The position numbers were made by a program, and so were the translations under genes. This document shows positions 11,525-21,970 of a stretch of 64,000 nucleotides of DNA, one piece after another. The DNA is from Labia minor (lineage: Eukaryota; Arthropoda; Insecta; Dermaptera; Spongiphoridae): the NCBI GenBank assembly GCA_963082975.1, contig OY720350.1:8265488-8329487 (forward strand), in the 5' to 3' direction. Each line of letters begins with the position of its first letter. Positions within the stretch are counted from its first letter, which is position 1. The notes below the pieces were generated by a model. It saw only the letters and a list, made by a program, of their open reading frames with translations. It searched no databases and was not told where the DNA came from.

Positions 11525-12103
11525 AGAAATTGTATAAAACTGCTATATATAGAATTCCAGCTTGATTGAATCATTGAAAGAACCGGAATTAAGTTTTTAA
11601 ATTTTTTAACACGTTGAGTGCCAATCACGCGCCAGAACGTGAGGTGGTGTCAGCAACAAAAGGTCAAACACGCGTTGACGAGTAATTATAAAATGCTTCA
11701 ATGAAAAGCTTAAAAAATACGTAGGTATCACATATTTATATTTTATTATTATTTTTAAGTCATATTTCTTACAATAAAATGGGTAAAATCTACTTCCATG
11801 TGAATGCATTAACTATCAATTGTAACTCTAAGCAAATGGCAGTCAAAGTGTTAAATTTTGACTTAAAAATGAAGGTAAAGTTTTTAAATTTAAATTCAAT
11901 ATATGATAATTAATTAATTGAATTGAATAACAATACTATACTGTAAATTTAAATTTTTTAATTAGTTAATCCAATTCAATTATACTTAATTTATAATTTA
12001 TATAACTAATTAAATTTAATTTAAATATAATATATATATATATATATATTAATTAATCCAATTCAAATTTGCGAGTTAGTCGAGTGGAGACACTCCAGAT
12101 TTA
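11525..12103 (+). mobile_element. Helentron-like element H1, 5'-truncated copy
   Basis: Contains the family blocks ATTGTATAAAACTGCTATAT (11,530 onwards), CACGCGCC and a variant of ACGTGACGTGGTGCC. After an AT-rich spacer it ends GCGAGTTAGTCGAGTGGAGA then CACTCCAG, the family 3' end with its GAGTG-GAGA-CACTC hairpin. The 5' third found in the copy at 52,170 is missing. Confidence 0.6.
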
Positions 12104-12423
12104 TTTTTAATAGAAATACATAAAAACATGAACATTGTAGATATTTTAAAGAGTATACCTAGATGTATTGGTCTCTCTGTATTACGTAAATTAGTAAAAT
12201 TATTAATATTTGTTAATTATTATATATATATATATATAAATATATATATATATAGTAAATAGTTTTTTATTGAAATTTTTTTTTTCAAAGTTCACTAATC
12301 AAATCTTTGTTTTAATTAATAAAAATAGATAAATTTTTAATTAATTCTTGATTAGCTAGTGATTGAGGGATGATTTCGGTGGAGAGGCCGGCCAACCTCT
12401 TCCCCTCACTCAATGAAAACTAA

Positions 12424-12497
12424 ATGCGCTCGAGGCAGACCGGCCGGGCGGTCATGCCGGGAGGGGCAAGGAGAGGGGCGGGCGGGGTCGAGAGGAG
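12424..12497 (+). CDS. candidate first coding exon, CpG-rich
   Basis: Within a CpG-rich island (about 12,370-12,520) an ATG in the context ACTAAATGC opens MRSRQTGRAVMPGGAR and continues Arg/Gly-rich to a good donor, GAGGAG followed by GTGAGC. The frame would leave in phase 2. The peptide is basic and low in complexity, and such composition can arise in any CpG island. The minus strand also has an open frame here ending in a stop. It could be a promoter region instead. The product is unknown. Confidence 0.2.
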
Positions 12498-12519
12498 GTG
12501 AGCGCTCTCCTCTTCAACT

Positions 12520-13296
12520 TATTACAAAATAAAAATCATATTAATAAAATAAAAACACAAATATTAATTTTTTATAGTTAATATTATTTTTGAATATTAT
12601 TGTTAAACCGAATCTATAGAATGTTTAAGCTTAATTTTATTCTCAAATCTGAATGAAAAATGTTTAAAAATATATTTAAGTATTATATCAGTAAAAAATT
12701 ATATAAAAATGCATTTTATAAAGTTTCATTTTTATTGAAATATTATTTTGTTAAATTAATTATTGAAAATTTTGAAAAAAAAAAACGGGATGGGATAGAA
12801 CTTGTTTAATTTTAAATTGTTTACTAAAATAACAAACTAATGCTATCCCCTTAGAGTCAATATATCTTTTTAAGAAAATTTTACACTCTTTTTAATTTTG
12901 CAACAAAACCATAAAAAAAATTAATTAAATTTACAAGGAAAAATATTTTTATAATGTATAATTACTGAAATATATTTTTAGTCGAGTTTTTACTTTATAT
13001 TAAATATTATTGTTATAAATACAATATCAATGCAGATTCATCGACATTGGATCAAATTTTCTCGTTTATATTATTAGAAAAAACACTAATTCACTATTTG
13101 TGTTCATCAATTATTCGAAGACTCAGCAAAGCATATGATTCAATAGATCGGGGAATTTTTCAAATTTTTTTAAAAAAATTGGGTTATATATATATATATA
13201 ATTTTTCATTGTCTCTAGTATAAATGGATTTGAACCATACAAAAGATCGGAAGCGATGTCTCGTGCATTGTACAAAATCAAAGTGAAATGCATCAC
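12520..13296. other. AT-rich non-coding stretch
   Basis: No repeat family or coding pattern was recognised. Confidence 0.5.
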
Positions 13297-13357
13297 CTGC
13301 ATGGCAGTAGACAATCTGGTTGGTGCTCTTTTCATATTCTGCTCTCTTCATGACAGA
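13297..13357 (-). CDS. candidate 61-nt exon, product unknown
   Basis: On the minus strand an acceptor-like CATTCGCCTAG precedes 13,357 and a good donor CATGCAG followed by GTGATG ends at 13,297. Only one of the three frames is open. It starts in phase 0 and gives SVMKRAEYEKSTNQIVYCHA, leaving in phase 1. The stop TAG just upstream of the acceptor in that frame fits an exon edge. The sequence is charged and not low in complexity. Its phase-1 exit matches the candidate at 7,932-8,009. The family is not recognised. Confidence 0.33.
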
Positions 13358-13503
13358 CTAGGCGAATGTTGAATAATACTTGGAATGATAATACATGTCA
13401 AATGGGAGTCAAGGAAGAAGAACAACGAGCGAGATCAGATTTTATTATACAAATGAAATAGACAATTTTGGACGAACAAGATAATAATAAGTTTTCTTTT
13501 TTT

Positions 13504-14129
13504 ACCGACCAACGATAGTAAGGGAGGTATTGTTTTCACACCAAATTTCACATGTGGGGATTTTTACATGTCTCCACGAATCATGCATTTTCTTAACAGA
13601 AAAAAGTAATTTTTAGCATGATGTCTGTCCGTCTGTCCGTCCGTATAGATGTGTACAGCTTGAACGGATCAACAAATTTTGATGAAATTTGGTATATTTA
13701 TCTAGTTAATGCATCAGTATGATGAATTGAACAACTTTTGGTGTATATCCGGAAACCGGAAGTGGTAGTATTAGCGATCGACGATAGGAAGGGAAGGGTT
13801 ATTTTCACACCAAATTTCACAAGAGAAGATTTTTTTATATATCACCACAAATCATGCACTTTGTATTGGTTTTATCTTCGGGAAAAATCATCTTCATTAG
13901 TTTTTTCTTAATTTAAAATTATATGACGTCACCCAGCCCTTCATGACGTCACAGCCAGCTCCTACTTATATATTATAAATAAAATAAAATTAAAAATATT
14001 TATGTTATATCCATATCTGTATTTTATTGCATTAATAGATACATTTAAATTATTTGAAATTGTATCAGTAGCTGGAAATTAATTTATTTCAAACCGTCGG
14101 TCGGTTCTGCGCCTGGCCACAGGTCAACT
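13504..14129 (+). mobile_element. Helentron-like element H3, near-complete
   Basis: The 5' end is ACCGACCAACGATAG after a T-tract. Near the 3' end the inverted motif CGTCGGTCGGT is followed by a hairpin (CCTG-GCCA-CAGG) and then AT-rich flank. The interior has the CTGTCCGTCCG run, the block GATGAAATTTGGTATATTTA, and two TGACGTCA octamers at 13,924-13,931 and 13,944-13,951. The family recurs at 49,843-50,306 and inside 17,219-18,335. It has no coding capacity. Confidence 0.7.
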
Positions 14130-14781
14130 TATTTTTTTATAAAGTATTTATTAAAACTTTTTTTTTAATTTTTAATATTAGTATACCAATTAGATTCAAT
14201 TATTCTTGATAAAATTACTCAATTAATAAATTTATTCTTTCTAACTAATTATATTTTTATATTAAATAATATATTTATTATTAATTTTAATCAAATAGAG
14301 ATAATATAAGAAAATATGAATTGCTTATTGAAAGCTCCTTCCTTGTTTATATGGCTGTAAGTTTAATTAACACAAATACAATTATTGAATTATTAAATTA
14401 ACTCAGTCTAATATTACTATTATGCAAATGGTTGATAATAATGTTTTAAAAAAAATGCAAGATTTATATTGTCTATAAATCAAAGCCAGCCCAGGGCACA
14501 TTAGGCCTGTTTTTCATTCGGTAAAGACAATTTAATGGATCAAGTGGAGAGAGCTGAATTACCCATTAGATTCAATGATTCACTCAAAATCTACCTATAT
14601 AATATAAATAAAAATGCACATTATATTTTTAAATAAATAAAAAAAATAATAGAAGAGATTAAAAATGTTTTAATGGGCCATTGAAGGTGGGCTGAGAAAT
14701 TATTACTTCATGTGAGGGTAGAAATTGAATTCTCCTCCATTATAAATAAATATATTTTACTTTTAATATTTACTAACACTT
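14130..14781. other. AT-rich non-coding stretch
   Basis: No supported feature. The AGCCCAGGGCACATTAGGCC patch near 14,487 is an isolated GC-richer spot. Confidence 0.5.
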
Positions 14782-15000
14782 TTACTATCACGAAAATTTT
14801 TGATGACGAGATTTTGATGCTTTTATACGTTTTGAAGGCCCCTGAATCATTTTCACTAAGGTTGAGAAAAATGTCTGTATGTGTGTATGTATGTAGACAT
14901 GATTCCGCATAAACGGTTTGGGCTGAAATTTTTTACACGGGCATAATTCGAAATTCGCAATTTCTATCAACTTTTGAGAAATGTAGCCCATTCAGAAGAG
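14782..15000 (+). mobile_element. Helentron-like element H1, 5' fragment
   Basis: Starts near the family 5' end (TTTTACTATCACGAAAATTT) and runs through TTTATACGTTTTGAAGG, the TGTATGTGTGTATG run and ACTTTTGAGAAATGTAGCCC. It then breaks at a poly-G tract (15,019-15,029) and passes into a different repeat. Confidence 0.6.
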
Positions 15001-15029
15001 GACCATTACCTACCACGGGGGGGGGGGGG

Positions 15030-15166
15030 TTAATTCAAATATATATAGGAGACTCTTAAAGAGTCTCCTATAAGAGACAAGAATTTCAATTTTTTTTTCT
15101 TTTTAATGAAGCTATGCTAGGTATTCTCCTTCATACAAATATATTTGATTTTTTGAATGATCAGGG
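15030..15166 (+). repeat. repeat B copy 1, with perfect dyad
   Basis: Shares about 135 bp with 16,331-16,464. Both hold the dyad GGAGACTCT...AGAGTCTCC followed by a T-tract, GCTAGGTATTCTCCTTCAT and TTTTTTGAATGATCAGGG. The class is unknown. Confidence 0.65.
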
Positions 15167-16300
15167 AATAACAGCCCTTCCATTTACAATTTTTTTAATA
15201 AATGATTGACTAGATATTATAATAAGAAAGGTAATATTTTCAAAATTAGTGATAGAATCGATTTGAAATCTAAAAAGGGATGATTTGAAAAAATAAGATA
15301 AAATAAATAAATAAATATTAATGTATATGTATACATATATATATATTAATTTTCTTTTGTATTTTTATTATCTAAGGAATTAATTATAATTAACATAATA
15401 CTAATAAAATTAATTAATATTCATAATAATTAATTTAAATAATATTATATTAACATTTATAATTATATTATTAAAATTAAAAATCTAAAGAATAAAATTA
15501 TAAAAAAATAAACAAATCGAAAGATTTGAACTCAGACAAAATAATTTCTAGTCAAGGTCCAATCCGCTGCGACTATTTATCAACTATTAAAAACATAGAA
15601 AAGAAATTCACTTGAAGGCTACGAAAATTCAGCCCATAAGCAATACATGGCAAAGACTTTATTCATTAAATATTGATTAAACAAAGAAAAATGATCATGG
15701 AAATAGTTATAATACAAGAAATACAAGAATCAAAAATAATCTTGTTTTGAGAGAAGAGATATGCAAAGAATAATCATTTAATATAATTAATCCAAAGATT
15801 TGACGTCATTCAAAATGGCAGCCGAAATCACATTGCATCTGTCAAAATTCAATAATTAATATTTAATTAAGGAAGCATCATAAAATTATATAATGCTAGT
15901 GAAAATGAATCTACATTGAATAACGAGTATTTTGATATGCGTTTTATATATTGTTATCAGAAAATGTTTATTTCAAGTGTAAACATGATATCAAATAAAA
16001 ATTAATTATAATTTTCATTTATATTTCATTAAAAATCGATTTCATTGAAAATCTGGCGAAAATTCTGTTGTATCTTTTTACTTTTATTCATTTTTTATGA
16101 AATGTTGTTATTAATTTGTATAAACTGAATCCAATTGAATAAAAGTGTTTCTGCTAATTTTCCAAATCGTTCTATAAATATGAGTTCCAAGATTTTACTA
16201 ATATGAAGCGTTGAGAGGTGGGTCCTCTCAGAGGCATATAAGACATGTCTCACTCGTGAATATAAAGGGTTTTGCTAATCGAAGGGTTGACGTAATCTGG
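15167..16300. other. AT-rich non-coding stretch
   Basis: No coding pattern was recognised. A short GC-richer segment at 16,206-16,260 (GAGAGGTGGGTCCTCTC dyad) may belong to the repeat that follows. Confidence 0.45.
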
Positions 16301-16464
16301 ATATATTTGAATCAAACCCCCGAAGGGGGGTTGATTCAAATATATATAGGAGACTCTAAAGAGTCTCCTATAAGAGTCAAGAATTCTTTTTTTTTCTTTT
16401 TAATGAATCTATGCTAGGTATTCTCCTTCATCCAAATAAATTTGATTTTTTGAATGATCAGGGG
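16301..16464 (+). repeat. repeat B copy 2, with two adjacent palindromes
   Basis: A long perfect palindrome spans 16,301-16,346, with arms TTTGAATCAAACCCCC and GGGGGTTGATTCAAA and almost no loop. It is followed at once by a second dyad, TAGGAGACTCT/AGAGTCTCCTA. The right part equals repeat B copy 1 at 15,030. Such terminal dyads suggest a fold-back mobile element. Confidence 0.65.
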
Positions 16465-17218
16465 AGGGCGGAGGGGGGAGAGGGGAAGAGTAAGAGTAAG
16501 AGAATGGATTGAAAGGAGTCAACGGGTAAAGGACATGATTCGCCTCCTATGCAAGAAAGGATTCCTGAGCTCACGCGAGGGCAGGGACGCTACTCCCTAA
16601 AGTAGAAATCTTTTCTATTGGGATCATAGAGAAGACACTACCCGTTACCCGTCAAAATCATTCTAATAAGTCTTACTATATATTTTTTCTATTTTTTCTA
16701 TTATTATTGATATTTTTAAGAAATAATAATTATTTTCTACTTAAAAATTATGTTATAATTGTTTGTTTATTTTTCAATTTTTTTTTGTCTATTAATCTTC
16801 TTATTTAATATCTTTACAGGTTTTACTTTAGCTTTACCTCTTGATTATCTCAATAATCTATTTTATATATTTAAACTTTTAAGATTTTAGGATAGGTAGT
16901 ATAAACCAACAAATATATTTTATATTTTTTTTTAATTATTACATATACAAATAATAAATACATAATTTATAAAAAATAAAATAATGTTTTTATTATATTA
17001 ATTTACTATTATCATATATATTTAATCTTATTATACTTGCAATATATATACATACGAGTATAGTAAGTACCCGGTTCACCGAGCTGCTGCTCGGAACTTT
17101 AAAAAAGTGATTCCTTATGAACTAAGAAAATTTAAGATTGAGATTATTATTTAAAATAAATATACGACAAAATATATGAAACAATTTCAAATAATTTAAA
17201 AGAACATAAATTAAATAA
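16465..17218. other. GC-richer block then AT-rich stretch
   Basis: 16,465-16,660 is purine-rich then balanced, with an inverted pair (AACGGGTAAAGG and CCCGTTACCCGTC) but no convincing exon. Beyond that it is AT-rich up to the motif CCGAGCTGCTGCTCGG near 17,079. Confidence 0.35.
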
Positions 17219-18143
17219 GCGGGAGTGTCCTCCCCTAGACTTTCCCGCATATAAATAGGTATAAAGAGTTGTGAATGAATATTTAGAATGTAATAAAGTG
17301 CTACTTCCGGTTAACTGATATTTTAAATGTAAAAAAAAACAGATATGGATATAATATAAATATTTTTAATTTTATTTTATTTATAATATATAAGGGCTGG
17401 CTGTGACGTCATGAAGTGCTGGGTGACGTCATATAATTTTAAATTAAGAAAAAACTAATGAAGATGATTTTTTCGAGGATAAAACCAATACAAAGTGCAT
17501 AACACGTGGAGATATGTCCTCACGTGAAATTTGATATGAAAATAACCCTTCACTTCCTCTCTTCGATCGGCAATACTAGCACTTCCGGTTTCCGGATTTG
17601 CACCAAAAGTTGATCAATTCATCCTACTGATGTATTAAGTAAATATACCAAATTTCATCAAAATCCGTTGAGCCGTTCAGGCTGTACACATCTATACGGA
17701 CGGACGGACGGACGGTCAGACATCATGCTAAAAATACTTTTTTCTGTTAAGAAAATGCATGATTCGTGGAGATATGTACCTAAAAATATCCACAGGTGAA
17801 ATTTGGTGTGAAAACAATACCTCCCTTACTATCGTCGGTCGGTAAAAAGGAAACGCTACTTGTATAGGTAAAATGTCACTTCCGGTAGTCAGATCATGAT
17901 GAAATTTGGTATCTGAATTTTTTTCATATTTTTAAATCTATATACAAAATATGAAGCAAATATCTCGAAGCGAACTGGTACTTTACTTGAAAGGTAAACT
18001 CAACCATTGTAGGTCAAGTACCACTTCCGGTTAACCGATTTTGACGAAATTTTGATAGAAATCTACAAACTGTGAATAATATCGGTGTACAAAATTTCGA
18101 AGTCCTAGCTTGATTAGTTTTTGAGTAAATTTGCTTACAGACA

Positions 18144-18174
<31 letters not shown>

Positions 18175-18335
18175 CATACATACATACATACATACACACA
18201 CACAGACATAATTCCAAAAATGGTATTTTCCGACTCAGGGAGGTCTAAAACGTCAAGATCTATCAAAATCTCGAAGTCGAAATTTTTGACGATTCCAATA
18301 CTTCCCTTATACGAAGTATGCGGGAAAGTAAAAAT
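17219..18335 (-). mobile_element. Helentron-like element H2, complete and composite
   Basis: Read on the minus strand the element starts TTTTTACTTTCCCGCATAC at 18,335. It ends with the inverted motif TATGCGGGAAAGT followed by a hairpin (GGGAG-GACA-CTCCC) at 17,219-17,240. In between lie an (ACAT)n tract, several CACTTCCGGTTAACCG-like blocks and the H3 sequence. The H3 5' terminus (ACCGACCGACGATAG) is buried at about 17,830-17,845. Two TGACGTCA octamers sit at 17,404-17,411 and 17,424-17,431. The short asymmetric inverted motif plus a 3' hairpin is the plan known for non-autonomous Helentron/Helitron2 elements. No Rep/helicase coding remains. Confidence 0.7.
18142..18203. repeat. (ACAT)n microsatellite
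   Basis: About fifteen ACAT/ATAC units inside the H2 element, close to its 5' end. Microsatellites commonly sit at this position in Helitron-like elements. Confidence 0.9.
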
Positions 18336-19747
18336 AATAGTCATTAATCATACAGTCCTTAAACGTTCGTATTAATGCTATGTTAAAGTATATAACATAA
18401 ATATGTTTAAATTTAGTTTATTTATAATATTTTTTCTGGCGTATAAATTAATAAAAAAGAAACAAAAATGATTTTTTCCGTGGCTGAAACCAATACAGAT
18501 CGATTTTTCTTTATAAAAATAATAAATGTGAATTTCAAAAAAATCCTTAGAGGTTTAACCCGACGACAGAATAAAAAAGTAAAATAGCTAAAATTCCTTC
18601 CTATATAGATTCAGATAATATAATGTTGGGTCCCATTTAGATACTAAGGCAGCTATGTGGTGAAATTAAAGCAATGGGCTGGTTAATGAAACGTAACGTA
18701 GTTAAACATGGTTTTCTAGAACATCATTGGAATACATTTCCACTTTAGTTTTAGAAGTTAATAATCTGACCAATAATTACATTTATTGTAACTTCAGGAA
18801 GACGTGATCAAATATTTTTTTCTACATACAACGCAAGAGATAAAAAAAAGAAGAAATTTTAAATCTTAGAAAGTCAAATTTTGTTTGTTTTCTTAAATTT
18901 TTTCAATAAATACAAGTAGAAACTCAGTAACCAATCCTATGCAACACAAATTTGATTGTAAAATACATTAAAGTGTATATACCTGAATTTTACAGTTATT
19001 TACAAGTTAAATTTGAAAATATTAGAAAAATTGCATATGTAATTATTATTTATCCATGTTTGGGAATACTTATCAGTGCGAGTAGTTATTTTTCAGTTAG
19101 GAAAGGAAATTAGCCTCGTGATAGAAATCACATTGGGTCAATTTTGAAAGTAACTAAGTTGAACAAAATAAGAAAGATAATAGCAGAGAAGTGATGTCAA
19201 ATGTCAGATTTTAAACATTAAAATGTTCTATAATGTATTATTTGCAATACACCTACGTTTCTATGAATTTTAATTTTTTTTTATGGTCCACGTTAACCTT
19301 TAAGTTTGACATTCATGACTTAAAAATTCACAATTTTAAAAAGATATCAATAAATAAAAATTCAAATTTATAGAATAAATAATTCATAATTGATAACCAC
19401 TTCTGATTTAAAGAAGTATCACTTTCTATATTAATAGATAACATGGATTATTTTTTTCATCCAATTTCATTAATTTAATGTCATCTTGAAGAGATTATAA
19501 CTTTTGGTCTTGAAATGAAAGCTTAGCCTATCATCATTATTGAAACCAACTCAGCATATGAAGAACATTTTTTTCCTTCTTATTCTACTTCTCATGGAAT
19601 TTCATATCAAAAAAAGAACAGACAGAATATTTCCCGATTGGAGTTTTTTTTAATTTTTTATTATTTCCATGTCACTATCTCTATTAGAATATATTCAAAT
19701 CGAGGGACAAAGTAAATGATAGAAAAAAAAAATTATTATTGTTTACA
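18336..19747. other. AT-rich non-coding stretch
   Basis: No repeat family, exon-like block or RNA gene was recognised. Confidence 0.5.
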
Positions 19748-19822
19748 ACAGGCCTGGCCAACCCGCGGTCCTCGGGCCGTATGCGGCCCACTGTGAAAAA
19801 TGGTGCGGCCCGCCAGTTAACT
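19748..19822 (+). mobile_element. hAT-D 5' end fragment
   Basis: Begins CAGGCCTGGCCAACCCGCGG and continues CTCGGGCCGTATGCGGCCCA, then GTGCGGCCCGCCAG. This CAGGCCTGGCCAACC terminus is typical of a widespread hAT group. No matching right end was found. Confidence 0.55.
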
Positions 19823-20081
19823 TTATATTTCTTTTGTAGCTTTCATTTCTCGTCTGTATATTCAAAAATAGAGAATATAATTGAAATAATTATAATTAAT
19901 TCATTTTTTTATTTAAAATATGCCCTACAATTTTTAAACTACATATTTGATTCCATAAAAAGAAAGAAAAAAGTTAGAAATAATAGTAATTAATAGAGAA
20001 TATAATTTTTTATTTTAAAATTTTATTATTTTTATTTAAAAAAAAGAAGCTGAAAAATAATAAATAAAAACATTAAACATT

Positions 20082-20647
20082 AAGATTTTGATGTTTTTAT
20101 ACGTTTTGAAGGTTCCTGAATGATTTTCACTAATTGTGAGGTTGAGAAAAATGTTTGTAGACGAGATTATATATATATATATATATATATATAAGATACA
20201 CGAAAAAACGGTTTGAGCTAGAATCATGAAATTTGGTACATGGGCATTATTCATAGTTTCTATCAACTTTTGAGAAATGTAGCCCATTCGGAAGGGGACC
20301 ATTATCTACCACGGATATTCATTATTTTTTCCTCTAAACTGACCGTAAAAATAAAGTTATATGTTTGATAGTTTATCACATGATTAAAAATTGTATAAAC
20401 CTGCTATATATAGAATTTCAGCTTGATTGAATCACTGAAAGTACCAGAATTAATTTTTTATCACTGCAAATATCACGCGCCAACACGTGACGTGGTGCCA
20501 TCAACAAAGAGCCAAACATGCGTTGATTTAATAAATATTATTTATTAATTTTAATTAATAATTTATAATTAATTAAATTTAATTTAAATATAATATATGT
20601 TATTTAATCCAATTCAATTGCGTGAAAGTCGAGTGGGGACACTCCAG
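20082..20647 (+). mobile_element. Helentron-like element H1, nearly complete
   Basis: Starts inside the 5' region (AAGATTTTGATGTTTTTATA) and carries an (AT)n tract, ACTTTTGAGAAATGTAGCCC, ACTGCAAATATCACGCGCC and ACACGTGACGTGGTGCC. It ends GTCGAGTGGGGACACTCCAG. Only the terminal ACTATCTCGC motif is missing at the 5' side. Confidence 0.7.
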
Positions 20648-21544
20648 CTAATTTTTATATAAAATAAAAAACATTGATGAAACACTAACTGAGGTTTTTC
20701 GATTTTATTTTATTAAAAAACATTCAATAGAAATTATCCCTTGGTCATGGACATTTTAAAAAGGTAAACATGCGAAAAATTAAGAATTAATTAAAAACGC
20801 TTGATTATATTAATTCTAATATTTTTCATTAGAGGAATCGAAGTTTTGTAAAAATTTATTATTATACGAATGTAATACCCAGTAAGAGTGTTTTGTAAGA
20901 TAAATTACAGAACATGTCGTAAATGGGATTTTAGTCTGTCATGTACCCAATGCGGGTAACCAGAAAAGAAAATCGGGATTAATGAGAAACATCAGGTGGG
21001 TTTGTAAGAGAGAGAGAGAGAAAGAGAAAGAGAGGTTATTTTGATATACCTAAGACCTAAGAGTATCTTGAATAAGATGGATCATCATTTATAAATTACA
21101 TTTATAAATACGTACTAAAAAAAGGAGTTATTTAGGATATATTTTATTATTTTAAGAATTTTTTAGAAGTGGTGTTTTGATGATTGTAAATATTTTATAT
21201 CTAATGTATAAAATAAACATTTTTTTAAAATTTGGAATACTTTGAGAACAGCAAAAAATAAAAATAGTCACTATCCATATTAATTTAATTTGTCTTTAAG
21301 ATTCTAAAAGTATAATTTATTTCTATTTCTATTAAAAAAAATAATAAAAATCCAAATGACTATCAATTTATATTTTTTTAATACATTATTCTCTAAAATA
21401 ATTTCAAATTATTCATCCTTTAACAAGATCCTTGTTTTTTAGTATTTGAATTAATAAAGTTTTAATATTAAAGAAAATTTATTATCTAACAGTATTTATT
21501 ACGAAACTAAATTAAATTTCAAGCTTATAGAATCGATATAGATA
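20648..21544. other. AT-rich stretch with (GA)n
   Basis: A purine tract (GA)n lies at about 21,009-21,036. Nothing else is supported. Confidence 0.5.
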
Positions 21545-21970
21545 TACGAGGTTGGGGTGAAAAGTTTCCGGCCTGACCAAGAAAATTTTTTTTTGCCTTA
21601 TTTTTCAACATAATCTCCATCAACGCTGAGACATTTCTCATAACGGTGTTCTAATTGAGTTAATTAATTAATTAATACAACTTAATTTAATTTAAGTCTC
21701 ATCAACAGTTATGAATCAACGCAAAAATTCGTTTGGATTACGCCTTCAGCGCCAAATTGTCGGTAGAAATGGTTTTTCAAAGCAGTTTTTGGTCTAACGT
21801 TAGCAAACGCAGCACCCACGTTGCACACAGCTTTCCATGTTCAAATGGTTGTGCAAAATATTTCACATATTGCACACGTTCAGCTGACATCGTACAGGTC
21901 TTAGCTATCTTAAATGTTGAAAAATAAAGAAGTTTGGTCAGGCCGGAAACTTTTCACCCCACCCTCGTAT
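21545..21970 (-). mobile_element. mariner deletion derivative, copy 1
   Basis: Both ends carry the TIR TACGAGGTTGGGGTGAAAAG with following TTTCCGGCCTGACC, in TA-rich flanks. On the minus strand it holds remains of a mariner transposase. The N-terminal HTH part has ATCGTACAGG-type coding and the block NVRPK-like sequence. The C-terminus LEHRYEKCLSVDGDYVEK is followed by a stop. The catalytic centre is deleted and replaced by a (TTAA)n linker, the same junction as in the copies at 38,598 and 57,950. It cannot be autonomous. Confidence 0.8.

Noticed and set aside
14712..14991. Overlapping open frames on both strands near 14.8 kb
   Set aside because: Both are translations of the H1 5' fragment, and the same peptides appear at the other H1 copies.
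18142..18203. Possible CRISPR-like regular repeats
   Set aside because: The four-base periodic repeat is a microsatellite. There are no repeat-spacer units anywhere in the window.
18014..18375. Open frames on both strands rich in Tyr-Ile-His-Thr or Val-Cys-Met-Tyr
   Set aside because: They are translations of the (ACAT)n microsatellite inside the H2 element.
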